DNA of 5,954 bases. It comes from DASZHJ01 sp035280245. Lineage in GTDB: Bacteria; Pseudomonadota; Alphaproteobacteria; ATCC43930; CGMCC-115725. The stretch is taken from contig DATEGF010000116.1 in assembly GCA_035280245.1 (NCBI GenBank), positions 1 through 5,954 of the forward strand. Direction: 5' to 3'. The translations under genes were made by a program, and so were the position numbers. The notes beneath the pieces are model-generated. The model was not told the DNA's origin and ran no database searches. It saw only the letters and a list, made by a program, of their open reading frames with translations. Within the stretch, counting starts at the first letter, position 1. Each line of letters opens with the position of its first letter. Below, piece after piece: positions 1-5,954 of the stretch.

Positions 1-1541
1 CCCATCTGAACGTAGACTTCGGAGACGTCGACCCCGAACTCCTCGGCAACGACCTGCGCCATCGAGGTGCGCGTGCCCGCAATATCGACGGCGCCGATCG
101 TCACCATCAAGCGCCCGTCCGCCGCCAGCGCGACGTGACCCGCAGAGGTCATCGACGTGCCGCGCCAGTATCCGATGGCGACGCCGCGCCCGCGCGGGAA
201 ACGCCCGGGTGGCAGCGGATCGCGCCAGCAGGGATGCTCCGCGACGCGATCGAGGATCGTGGTGAAACTGATGCTCGGGAACGGCGTCCCCACCACCATG
301 GAGCTTCCCGTCACGGATGCGTTCCGCCGGCGGAACTCGATCGGGTCCATGTCCAGACGCTGAGCGATCTCGTCCATCGCCTGCTCGATGGCAAAGGCGG
401 CCTGTGTGCCGCCGGGTCCGCGATAGGACTCCGGCCGCGGCTTGTTCGTGCAGACGTCAAAGCCCTCGAGCTTAAGGTGCGGGCACTGATACAGATTGGC
501 GCAAGCCTGCATCTGCAGTGTCGTCGGGACGCCCGGGAACGCGCCGGACTCGAAGAGAAATCGACCCTGGATCGCCGTGAGTCGGCCATCGAGCGCGGCG
601 CCGACCTTGACTTCGATGGCCGCGGCCGGCGACGGCCCGGTACCGAGCATCACCTCCTCGCGGCTCAGCACGATCTTCACGGGCCGCCCGGATTTCTCCG
701 CGAGCTTGATCGCCGCCGCCTCGATATGGACATAGATCTTGCCACCGAACCCGCCGCCGACCTCCAGCGGGATCACCCTGAGTAGGGACTGCGGCCTGCC
801 CAGCATGACCGCGAGCTGCAGCTCGAGCGTGAAGGCGCCTTGGGTCGCAGCCCACACGGTTGCGACCCCGTTGGGGTCGACTTGGGCGACCGCCGCGTTG
901 GGTTCGATGTAGCCCTGGTGCACGGTGTCGATGGTCACGCGGCGCTCGACCACAAGATCCGCGGCAGCGAAGCCCTCGGCGATGTCGCCGCGCGCGTGCA
1001 GGGTGCGCGTGCCGATATTCGAGGGTCGCTGCGGTTTGGGCTCGACCCCTTTGGTGAAGCAATGCTCGTGCAGGACGGGTGCGTCGGGACGCATGGCCTC
1101 GTCCATGGTCATCACCGCCGGGAGCACCTCGTACTCGACATCGATCAAGGCGAGCGCCGCATCGGCGATGTGCGGATCGTCGGCGGCGATGGCCGCGACC
1201 GGATGGCCGATCCACAGCACCTTGTCGCGCGCCATATTCATGCGCGCGATGTACCACATGTCGGCGCCGCCCTCGCCGACCTGCGCCCTCGCGCCGACCG
1301 GCAAATCGATAAAATCCTCGGCGGTGACGGCCGCGCGCACGCCCTTGAGCGCCAGGGCCTTCGACACGTCGACCTTGCGGAGCCGCGCGTGCGGATGGGG
1401 GCTGCGCTTGATCCGTCCGTGCAGCATGCCCGGCAATGAGAAATCCGCGGGATAGACGGCGCGGCCAGTGACGCGCTCCTTTGCGTCGACGCGCGGCACG
1501 CGCTTACCGACGACCTTGAGCTCTCCCGTCGCGGTATCCAT
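1..1541 (-). CDS. Molybdenum hydroxylase large (Mo-cofactor-binding) subunit, xanthine oxidase family; C-terminus cut by window edge
   Basis: This subunit holds the molybdopterin cofactor that hydroxylates the substrate with water-derived oxygen in a cytoplasmic three-subunit enzyme. The ATG at 1541-1539 opens a frame with no stop to base 3, giving 513 residues of the roughly 750-800 usual for the family. The N-terminus (residues 10-60, with GKRVPRVDAKERVTGRA and a following SPHPHARL) is the family's hammerhead domain, and GHPVAAIAADD lies near 112-122. The Mo-site motif GGGFGGK is at 262-268, the active-site loop SYRGPGGTQ at 372-380, and DIAGTRTSMAQ at 486-496. The loop is not the CoxL CO-dehydrogenase type. 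The residue after GGGFGGK is Ile269, where xanthine oxidases have the purine-binding Glu. The catalytic C-terminal Glu would lie outside the window. The gene starts 7 bases after the 2Fe-2S subunit stop, so it is the last visible gene of that operon. Substrate unknown. Confidence 0.95.
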   Translation of the reverse strand, partial: MDTATGELKVVGKRVPRVDAKERVTGRAVYPADFSLPGMLHGRIKRSPHPHARLRKVDVSKALALKGVRAAVTAEDFIDLPVGARAQVGEGGADMWYIARMNMARDKVLWIGHPVAAIAADDPHIADAALALIDVEYEVLPAVMTMDEAMRPDAPVLHEHCFTKGVEPKPQRPSNIGTRTLHARGDIAEGFAAADLVVERRVTIDTVHQGYIEPNAAVAQVDPNGVATVWAATQGAFTLELQLAVMLGRPQSLLRVIPLEVGGGFGGKIYVHIEAAAIKLAEKSGRPVKIVLSREEVMLGTGPSPAAAIEVKVGAALDGRLTAIQGRFLFESGAFPGVPTTLQMQACANLYQCPHLKLEGFDVCTNKPRPESYRGPGGTQAAFAIEQAMDEIAQRLDMDPIEFRRRNASVTGSSMVVGTPFPSISFTTILDRVAEHPCWRDPLPPGRFPRGRGVAIGYWRGTSMTSAGHVALAADGRLMVTIGAVDIAGTRTSMAQVVAEEFGVDVSEVYVQM

Positions 1542-1548
1542 GGTTCTC

Positions 1549-2019
1549 TCAATCCGCGGCGGCCGCAAGCGCAGCGGCCACAGCCTTGACGATCTTGTCG
1601 TAACCCGTGCACCGGCAGAGATTGCCGGCAAGCGCTCGACGGATGTCAGCCTCGGAGGCACGCGGCTCGCGCTTCACCAGCGCCGCCGCCGACATCACGA
1701 TACCCGGCGTGCAGAAGCCGCATTGCGTCCCGCCCCACTCGACGATGGCGTGTTGGACGGCATGGAGCGCGCCGGGGTCTGCCAGACCTTCGATGGTCAC
1801 CACCGCCTGATCCGTCACTTCGGCCGCGAGGACGAGGCAAGCGTTCACGGGCTCACCGTCCAGCAGCACCGTGCAGGCGCCGCAGTTGCCGTTGCCGCAG
1901 CCCTCCTTGGTGCCCGTGAGCCCGATCCGATCGCGAAGCACGTCGAGCAGCATGTCGCGCGTGTCGGAGACGATCTCCACGGTCTCGCCGTTCACGGACA
2001 ATTGGTGCAGCCTTTTCAT
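1549..2019 (-). CDS. Molybdenum hydroxylase small subunit, two [2Fe-2S] clusters (CoxS/XdhC-type iron-sulfur protein)
   Basis: This 156-residue electron-transfer subunit carries electrons from the Mo site to FAD. Its length is typical of the family. The plant-ferredoxin-like N-terminal cluster uses C41, C46, C49 and C61 (EGCGNGNCGACT, then VNAC). The second, helical cluster uses C100, C103, C135 and C137 (QCGFCTPG, then NLCRCTGY). All eight ligands are present, so the subunit looks functional. The frame stays open upstream to about 2658, but the start at 2019 is chosen because it has a strong GGAGAGG Shine-Dalgarno sequence, gives the family's usual N-terminus (MKRLHQLSVNGE), and forms an ATGA overlap with the FAD subunit stop. 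That overlap implies translational coupling. The signature does not by itself reveal the substrate. Confidence 0.98.
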   Translation of the reverse strand: MKRLHQLSVNGETVEIVSDTRDMLLDVLRDRIGLTGTKEGCGNGNCGACTVLLDGEPVNACLVLAAEVTDQAVVTIEGLADPGALHAVQHAIVEWGGTQCGFCTPGIVMSAAALVKREPRASEADIRRALAGNLCRCTGYDKIVKAVAAALAAAAD

Positions 2020-2891
2020 GGCCTCTCCACGGACAAGCCAAGCTGGCGCGCGCAGTCCTGCAGCGTGCGTCGCGTCAAGGTTCGAATGAGCTCGCGCCGA
2101 TACTCCGCGGAGCCGCGGGTGTCGGAGATCGGTGTTGCGTCGCGGGCCGCGCCGCTCGCGGCCTCCTCGATCAGGGCCGAACTCAGCCGCTCCCCGCGCA
2201 AGCGACTCTCCGCCTGTGGCGCCCGCACCGGCGTCGGCGCGACGGCGGCCATCGCGATCCGCGCCTCGATCACCTTGCCCTCGCCATCGAGCCGAACCCA
2301 GGCGCCCACGCCAGCCACGGCAATGTCCATCTCCCGCCGCGGCGTGAAGCGCAGATAACTGCCGGCGCTCCGTGGCGGCGGCGGAGGCAGCTTGATGGCG
2401 ACCAGGAGTTCCTGTGGGTCGAGCCGCGTCCGGCCGGGACCGACGAACAGCGACTCGATCGGCATTTGCCGGCGCCCTTTCGGCCCCGCCATCTCCGCCT
2501 GCGCGCCATGACAGATCAAGGCCGGAATCGCATCGGCCGACGGCGATGCATTGCAGACGTTGCCGCCGACGCTGGCGCGATTCTGGATCTGATAGCTGCC
2601 GATCATCTGGCTCGACTGCACAATCGCGGGAAATGCGGCCAACTCGGGGCGGCGGCACATGGCGGTGACATTCATCGCGGCGCCGATGTGAAGACCGCCG
2701 TCCGCCTCTGGCTCGAGGCTGGTCAAGGCCGGAATCCGCTTGAGGTCGACGACGTACCGGACCTCGCGACGCTTCTCCCGCATCTGCACCACAAGATCGG
2801 TACCTCCCGCGAGCGCGCGGGCTCCCGGACGACCCAGCAGGTCGATTGCCTCCTCGAGGTGCTCAGGCGCGCTGTACTGGAATTCGATCAC
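2016..2891 (-). CDS. Molybdenum hydroxylase medium subunit, FAD-binding (CoxM-type)
   Basis: This 291-residue FAD subunit receives electrons from the iron-sulfur protein and passes them to an external acceptor. The length matches CoxM-like proteins (about 280-300). FAD motifs are AGGTDLV at 28-34 and QIQNRASVGGNVCNASPSAD at 101-120, the latter the family's QIRNxATxGGN...PxxD loop. RREMDIAVAGV at 185-195 matches the conserved segment before the C-terminal domain. Nothing in the protein identifies the electron acceptor. The start is GTG, giving MIEFQYSAPEHLEEA, the usual N-terminus. No ATG or GTG lies between it and the upstream in-frame TAA, and no clear Shine-Dalgarno sequence precedes it. 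It is first in the three-gene operon and its stop overlaps the next start by 4 bases. A run of five prolines at 169-173 is a local peculiarity, probably in a surface loop. Confidence 0.96.
   Translation of the reverse strand: MIEFQYSAPEHLEEAIDLLGRPGARALAGGTDLVVQMREKRREVRYVVDLKRIPALTSLEPEADGGLHIGAAMNVTAMCRRPELAAFPAIVQSSQMIGSYQIQNRASVGGNVCNASPSADAIPALICHGAQAEMAGPKGRRQMPIESLFVGPGRTRLDPQELLVAIKLPPPPPRSAGSYLRFTPRREMDIAVAGVGAWVRLDGEGKVIEARIAMAAVAPTPVRAPQAESRLRGERLSSALIEEAASGAARDATPISDTRGSAEYRRELIRTLTRRTLQDCARQLGLSVERP
2022..2028 (-). promoter_or_regulatory. Ribosome binding site of the 2Fe-2S subunit
   Basis: On the minus strand GGAGAGG lies 2 bases before the ATG at 2019, with its GGAG core 5 bases away. 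It lies within the end of the FAD-subunit gene and decides the start of the 2Fe-2S subunit, whose frame would otherwise stay open far upstream. Confidence 0.75.
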
Positions 2892-2911
2892 GTCTTTGGA
2901 ATCGGATTGAT

Positions 2912-2926
2912 GCTCTTGGGAAGAGC
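2912..2926 (-). other. Small perfect hairpin in the leader before the FAD subunit
   Basis: GCTCTT-CCC-AAGAGC forms a 6-bp stem with a 3-base loop. On the minus strand it is followed by ATCAATCC and not by a T-run, so it is not a typical intrinsic terminator for the transporter. It lies about at the predicted transcript start of the hydroxylase operon and could be a 5' stabilising stem or chance. Confidence 0.3.
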
Positions 2927-2929
2927 GCC

Positions 2930-2938
2930 GTTATAGCA
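2930..2938 (-). promoter_or_regulatory. Candidate extended -10 promoter for the molybdenum hydroxylase operon
   Basis: In the 69-base gap between the transporter stop and the FAD-subunit start, the minus strand reads TGCTATAAC: a TATAAC hexamer (5 of 6 to sigma-70 consensus) with a TG one base upstream, the extended -10 arrangement. No convincing -35 is seen at 16-18 bases. Transcription would start near 2923, giving a leader of about 32 bases. It is the only good promoter-like element in the gap. If it is inactive, the hydroxylase genes would be read through from the marR-transporter operon. Confidence 0.35.
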
Positions 2939-2960
2939 CCCACCGCGCAGCACCGGGAGC

Positions 2961-4196
2961 CTAGGAAGCCTGGGGCTTTGGCTTGCGCGCGAAGAACAGC
3001 GCGAGGTGCGCACCCAACGCGGCAGCTAACATGATGATGGCGACCGGTGCCGCGGATTGGCCATGCCACAATCCCGCGAGGAGCGTACAGAGGGCGCCGA
3101 AGCTCATCTGCGTGAAGCCGTAGAGGCCGGAAGCCGCGCCAATCGCGGTGAGATCGACGCCGATCGCCTGGGCCGTCGCGGTCGGGCTGCTGAGACCGCA
3201 GCCGAGCGCGAACACGCTCATCGGCGCGAGCACGGTCGCGAGGCTGAGGGCGCCTGACACGTCGACCAGGAGCAGCGACCCCGCACCCAGTACGCCGCAG
3301 AAGGCTCCTATGCGCAGAAGGAATATCGCACGGAGCCGTGACGCGAGCCGGCTGGCGAGCCAACTGCCCAAGGTCACCCCGACCACCACGGCCATGTAAT
3401 AGAGCCCGACCTCGGTTGCCGGCCGATGCAGAACTTCCACGAAGAGGAACGGCGAGGCTGACAAGAAGGCGTAGATGCTCGTCGACATGCAGGCGCCCGC
3501 CGCGGCATAGGCGCGAAACTCGCGGTTCGTCAGGAGCCGCGTGTAGACCGCCACCATCGCTCCCACATTGGGCAGCGCCGCGCGAATACGGCTGGTTTCC
3601 GGAAGCTTGAAGACGGTCAGCACCAGCAGCGCGGTCACGAAGATGCCGAGCACCGCGAAAATCCCGCGCCAACCGAACCAAGCGTTGATCTCGCCGCCGA
3701 TCAGGGGAGCAAGGGCCGGGGCCGCGGTCATCACCATGACGAGAAGTGCCAGCCGCCGCGCCGCCTGATCCGGTGCGGCGCCGTCCCGCACCATGGCGCG
3801 GCCCAAGACGAGACCGCCGCAGGCGCCGACAGCTTGCACGAAGCGCGCCGCGATCAGCACGCCAAGATGAGGTGCCAATCCCGCGACCGTGCTCGCGGCG
3901 AGGAAGATCGACAGGCAGACAATGAGCACCGGCCGGCGCCCGAATCGATCCGACAACGGCCCATAAATCAGCTGCCCGGCCGCGATGCCGACCAGATAGA
4001 CCGTCAGCGTGAGCTGGACCGTACCGGGCGATGCCGCAAACTCACGCGCCACGGCCGGCAATGCCGGTACCAACATGTGCAAGGCGAGCGTGCCGCTCGC
4101 GGTGATGGCTCCCAACAAGGCATTGTTGGGCGTGGCCGGTGTCGCGGCCTTCGTCAGGTGATTCGAAATGGCAGCAGCCTGAGGGGTCAAAGACAC
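2961..4196 (-). CDS. MFS drug/metabolite efflux transporter, DHA1 family, Bcr/CflA-like
   Basis: This 411-residue inner-membrane protein is a proton-coupled exporter by family. Hydrophobic stretches fit 12 helices: roughly 25-48, 60-79, 89-108, 112-134, 148-170, 174-196, then after a cytoplasmic linker (about 197-222) 223-248, 262-283, 287-311, 316-340, 349-375 and 382-403. Motif A, GPLSDRFGRRP (79-89), lies between helices 2 and 3 with Asp83, Arg84 and Arg87/88. RFVQAVGA (118-125) matches the helix-4 motif B. APALAPLIGG (159-168) is an antiporter motif C variant in helix 5. These features and the length point to the Bcr/CflA branch of drug exporters. The start is GTG, with AGAGGAG 12 bases upstream, a rather long spacing; no better in-frame start exists nearby. 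It follows marR by 21 bases, so its expression should be controlled by that regulator. The exported compound cannot be read from sequence; a product or substrate of the downstream hydroxylase is one possibility. Confidence 0.95.
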   Translation of the reverse strand: MSLTPQAAAISNHLTKAATPATPNNALLGAITASGTLALHMLVPALPAVAREFAASPGTVQLTLTVYLVGIAAGQLIYGPLSDRFGRRPVLIVCLSIFLAASTVAGLAPHLGVLIAARFVQAVGACGGLVLGRAMVRDGAAPDQAARRLALLVMVMTAAPALAPLIGGEINAWFGWRGIFAVLGIFVTALLVLTVFKLPETSRIRAALPNVGAMVAVYTRLLTNREFRAYAAAGACMSTSIYAFLSASPFLFVEVLHRPATEVGLYYMAVVVGVTLGSWLASRLASRLRAIFLLRIGAFCGVLGAGSLLLVDVSGALSLATVLAPMSVFALGCGLSSPTATAQAIGVDLTAIGAASGLYGFTQMSFGALCTLLAGLWHGQSAAPVAIIMLAAALGAHLALFFARKPKPQAS

Positions 4197-4208
4197 AGGG
4201 CGCGCCCG

Positions 4209-4215
4209 CTCCTCT
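4209..4215 (-). promoter_or_regulatory. Ribosome binding site of the transporter
   Basis: AGAGGAG lies 2 bases after the marR stop codon and 12 bases before the GTG start at 4196. The spacing is longer than usual, but the match to the 16S anti-Shine-Dalgarno is good and it is the only candidate in the 21-base gap. It supports the GTG as start in preference to the TTG two codons later. Confidence 0.6.
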
Positions 4216-4217
4216 GG

Positions 4218-4664
4218 TCAGCGGCTCTGAGCCTTGCGGGCGGGGTGGTCGAGCGCGGCCTCGACCGCGCGAAACACCCGGTCGCAGGCCTCGAGGTCGG
4301 CCTTCCGAACGACCGACAACAGTCGACGCTGGATGCTCTCGCTGACCCGGAGCACGCGGGCCTGTAGTTGTCGGCCGGACCTCGTCAGGTAGACGCCGTG
4401 AGCGCGAAGGTCGTTCTCGTCGTCCCGACGCTCGACCAGGCCCCGACGCTCCAGGCTGTCGAGCAAGCGCACGAGCGACGGCCCCTCGATGCCGAGAGCC
4501 TGGGCCAATTCCTTCTGCCGGATGCCCTCGCCCAGGCGGCCGAGATAGGCGAGCGGCCGCCAGGTCGCCTCGCTCAGGCCATAGGCGCGCAATTCGCCGT
4601 CGACCGCCTGACGAACCCGCCGGGCGACCCGGGCGACCCGGAAACCGAACTCCGCCTCGCGCAT
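4218..4664 (-). CDS. MarR-family transcriptional regulator, SlyA-like
   Basis: This 148-residue protein is expected to be a dimeric winged-helix repressor whose DNA binding is relieved by a small, often aromatic, ligand. Helix 1 (residues 1-28) is the dimerisation arm. IRQKELAQALGI (48-59) and GPSLVRLLDSLERRGLV (61-77) form the helix-turn-helix with its recognition helix. ERRDDENDLRAHGVYLT (78-94) is the wing and contains the conserved Asp85-x-Arg87. C-terminal helices (about 97-140) complete the dimer interface. The GIEGPSLVRLLD signature is typical of the SlyA subgroup. No Cys-based redox switch is evident. It is first in the operon with the efflux gene, and a palindromic operator directly upstream suggests autorepression. 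The ATG at 4664 is only 7 bases from a -10 candidate and has no Shine-Dalgarno sequence, which suggests a leaderless message. The inducer is unknown. Confidence 0.96.
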   Translation of the reverse strand: MREAEFGFRVARVARRVRQAVDGELRAYGLSEATWRPLAYLGRLGEGIRQKELAQALGIEGPSLVRLLDSLERRGLVERRDDENDLRAHGVYLTRSGRQLQARVLRVSESIQRRLLSVVRKADLEACDRVFRAVEAALDHPARKAQSR

Positions 4665-4671
4665 GGGGAGA

Positions 4672-4700
4672 ATATTAGGTAGCTAGCTATCTAAATGCAA
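4672..4700 (-). promoter_or_regulatory. Predicted sigma-70 promoter of the marR-transporter operon
   Basis: The minus strand has TTGCAT (4700-4695) as -35, a 17-base spacer that contains the operator, and TAATAT (4677-4672) as -10 (4 of 6 to consensus). The 17-base spacing is ideal. After the -10 only TCTCCCC separates it from the ATG, so the predicted start of transcription falls on or one base before the start codon. Confidence 0.6.
4675..4694. promoter_or_regulatory. Palindromic operator for the MarR/SlyA-like regulator
   Basis: TTAGGTAGCTAGCTATCTAA is an inverted repeat centred between 4684 and 4685 with a single mismatched pair (4679/4690) over 20 bp. Length, symmetry and the TTAG...CTAA ends resemble SlyA/MarR operators. 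It ends 11 bases upstream of the marR ATG and exactly occupies the spacer between the predicted -35 and -10, where a bound dimer would exclude RNA polymerase. Its sequence is AT-rich in a very GC-rich neighbourhood. Confidence 0.82.
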
Positions 4701-4755
4701 GCCGCGCTGGCGCGATCGCGCGTCGCACAAGCCTTGCGAAGGAAGGGGACTGGGG

Positions 4756-4832
4756 TGGTGGGCCCGGCAGGACTCGAACCTGCGACAACACCGTTATGAG
4801 CGGCGCGTTCTAACCAACTGAACTACGGGCCC
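4756..4832 (-). tRNA. tRNA with anticodon CAU, probably tRNA-Ile2 (AUA-reading); elongator tRNA-Met is the alternative
   Basis: The minus strand folds into a full cloverleaf: acceptor GGGCCCG/CGGGCCC, D-stem GTTC/GAAC, anticodon stem CGCCG/CGGTG (with a G28-U42 wobble pair) and loop CTCATAA, variable TTGTC, T-stem GCAGG/CCTGC with loop TTCGAGT, discriminator A at 4759, and an encoded CCA at 4758-4756. It is not initiator tRNA, because the anticodon stem lacks the three consecutive G-C pairs. A C4-G69 and C5-G68 acceptor and a non-U-A pair at 27-43 fit what is known of TilS recognition of tRNA-Ile2, so lysidine modification of C34 and Ile charging are favoured. It lies 94 bases after the rpoD stop and may share its transcript. 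The gene itself is near certain; the isotype about two-thirds sure. Confidence 0.95.
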
Positions 4833-4841
4833 GTGCCAGGA

Positions 4842-4926
4842 GACAGAATCCAGAAGCCAGAAATCAGAATAAACCGCGCGGGCCTTTCTGACTTCTGATT
4901 TCTGGCTTCTGACTCTCTGGGTTCTG

Positions 4927-4928
<2 letters not shown>
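4842..4928. repeat. Degenerate heptamer tandem array arranged as a long inverted repeat
   Basis: On the + strand four NNCAGAA heptamers run head to tail (4842-4869: GACAGAA, TCCAGAA, GCCAGAA, ATCAGAA). After a 16-base centre holding the palindrome CCGCGCGG come four TTCTGNN heptamers (4886-4913: TTCTGAC, TTCTGAT, TTCTGGC, TTCTGAC), an irregular 8-base unit (4914-4921) and a final TTCTGTC (4922-4928). Arms 4851-4869 and 4893-4911 are perfectly complementary over 19 bp, and the outer 7-mers 4842-4848 and 4922-4928 also pair. The last heptamer overlaps the rpoD stop codon (4929-4927), and the other end is 9 bases from the tRNA. RNA from either strand would form a long hairpin. No T-run follows the full stem on the minus strand, so it is not a canonical terminator, though it may attenuate or protect the rpoD 3' end. 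It resembles small dispersed intergenic repeats. Confidence 0.9.

Positions 4929-5954
<1,026 letters not shown>

Noticed and set aside
135..785. Long open frames on the + strand opposite the Mo-subunit gene (also 840-1439 and 1468-2358)
   Set aside because: They are Arg/Ala/His-rich shadow frames typical of high GC, antisense to genes with clear conserved motifs, and show no recognisable domain.
2020..2658. An N-terminal extension of the 2Fe-2S subunit giving a 369-residue protein
   Set aside because: The extra part is low-complexity Arg/Ala/Gly sequence overlapping the FAD-subunit gene out of frame; the start at 2019 has a good ribosome binding site and the family N-terminus.
1..2891. Annotation as carbon monoxide dehydrogenase coxMSL
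   Set aside because: Gene order fits, but the large-subunit loop SYRGPGG matches neither the form I nor the form II CoxL signature.
4710..4721. 12-bp palindrome GCGCGATCGCGC between the tRNA and marR, within a loose GCAAG...CTTGC bracket
   Set aside because: Short self-complementary GC strings are expected often in this composition, the outer stem is only 5 bp and no T-run follows, so neither operator nor terminator can be supported.
4756..4832. tRNA serving as an integration site for an island holding marR, the exporter and the hydroxylase
   Set aside because: The accessory genes do lie on the tRNA 3' side, but there is no integrase, no second copy of the tRNA 3' end and no obvious composition shift in the window.

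Overview
The window comes from a high-GC bacterium, most likely an alphaproteobacterium. The main reason is the RpoD fragment at the right edge: its core and C-terminus (for example KHPSRSRKLRSFLD) read like alphaproteobacterial housekeeping sigma factors, and a CAU-anticodon tRNA follows directly. I cannot place it to order or genus. Every gene I can support lies on the minus strand, so the biological order is right to left.

Right end (4756-5954): the 3' portion of rpoD, then an 87-base array of degenerate heptamers arranged as a long inverted repeat, then a tRNA with anticodon CAU, probably the AUA-reading tRNA-Ile2. The array starts inside the rpoD stop codon and ends 9 bases before the tRNA, so it fills almost the whole intergenic space.

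Middle (2961-4700): a marR/slyA-type regulator and a 12-helix DHA1 (Bcr/CflA-like) efflux transporter, 21 bases apart and surely one operon. A 20-bp near-perfect palindrome lies between a -35 and a -10 candidate just upstream of marR, which suggests autorepression of the efflux operon. The -10 is only 7 bases from the ATG, so the transcript is probably leaderless.

Left (1-2891): a three-gene operon for a molybdenum hydroxylase of the xanthine oxidase family in the order FAD subunit, 2Fe-2S subunit, Mo-cofactor subunit (the coxMSL order), with a 4-base ATGA overlap and a 7-base gap. The large subunit runs off the left edge after about 513 residues. Its active-site loop (SYRGPGG) and the residues aligned with the purine-binding Glu and Arg of xanthine oxidase (here Ile269 and Leu342) argue against both CO and xanthine as substrate. 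It is better read as a hydroxylase for an unidentified aldehyde or N-heteroaromatic compound. Electrons should pass from Mo-MCD/MPT through the two 2Fe-2S clusters to FAD.

I found no CRISPR array, transposase, integrase, phage or toxin-antitoxin gene. The gene content is conventional. The most unusual items are non-coding: the heptamer inverted repeat abutting rpoD and the operator architecture of marR.
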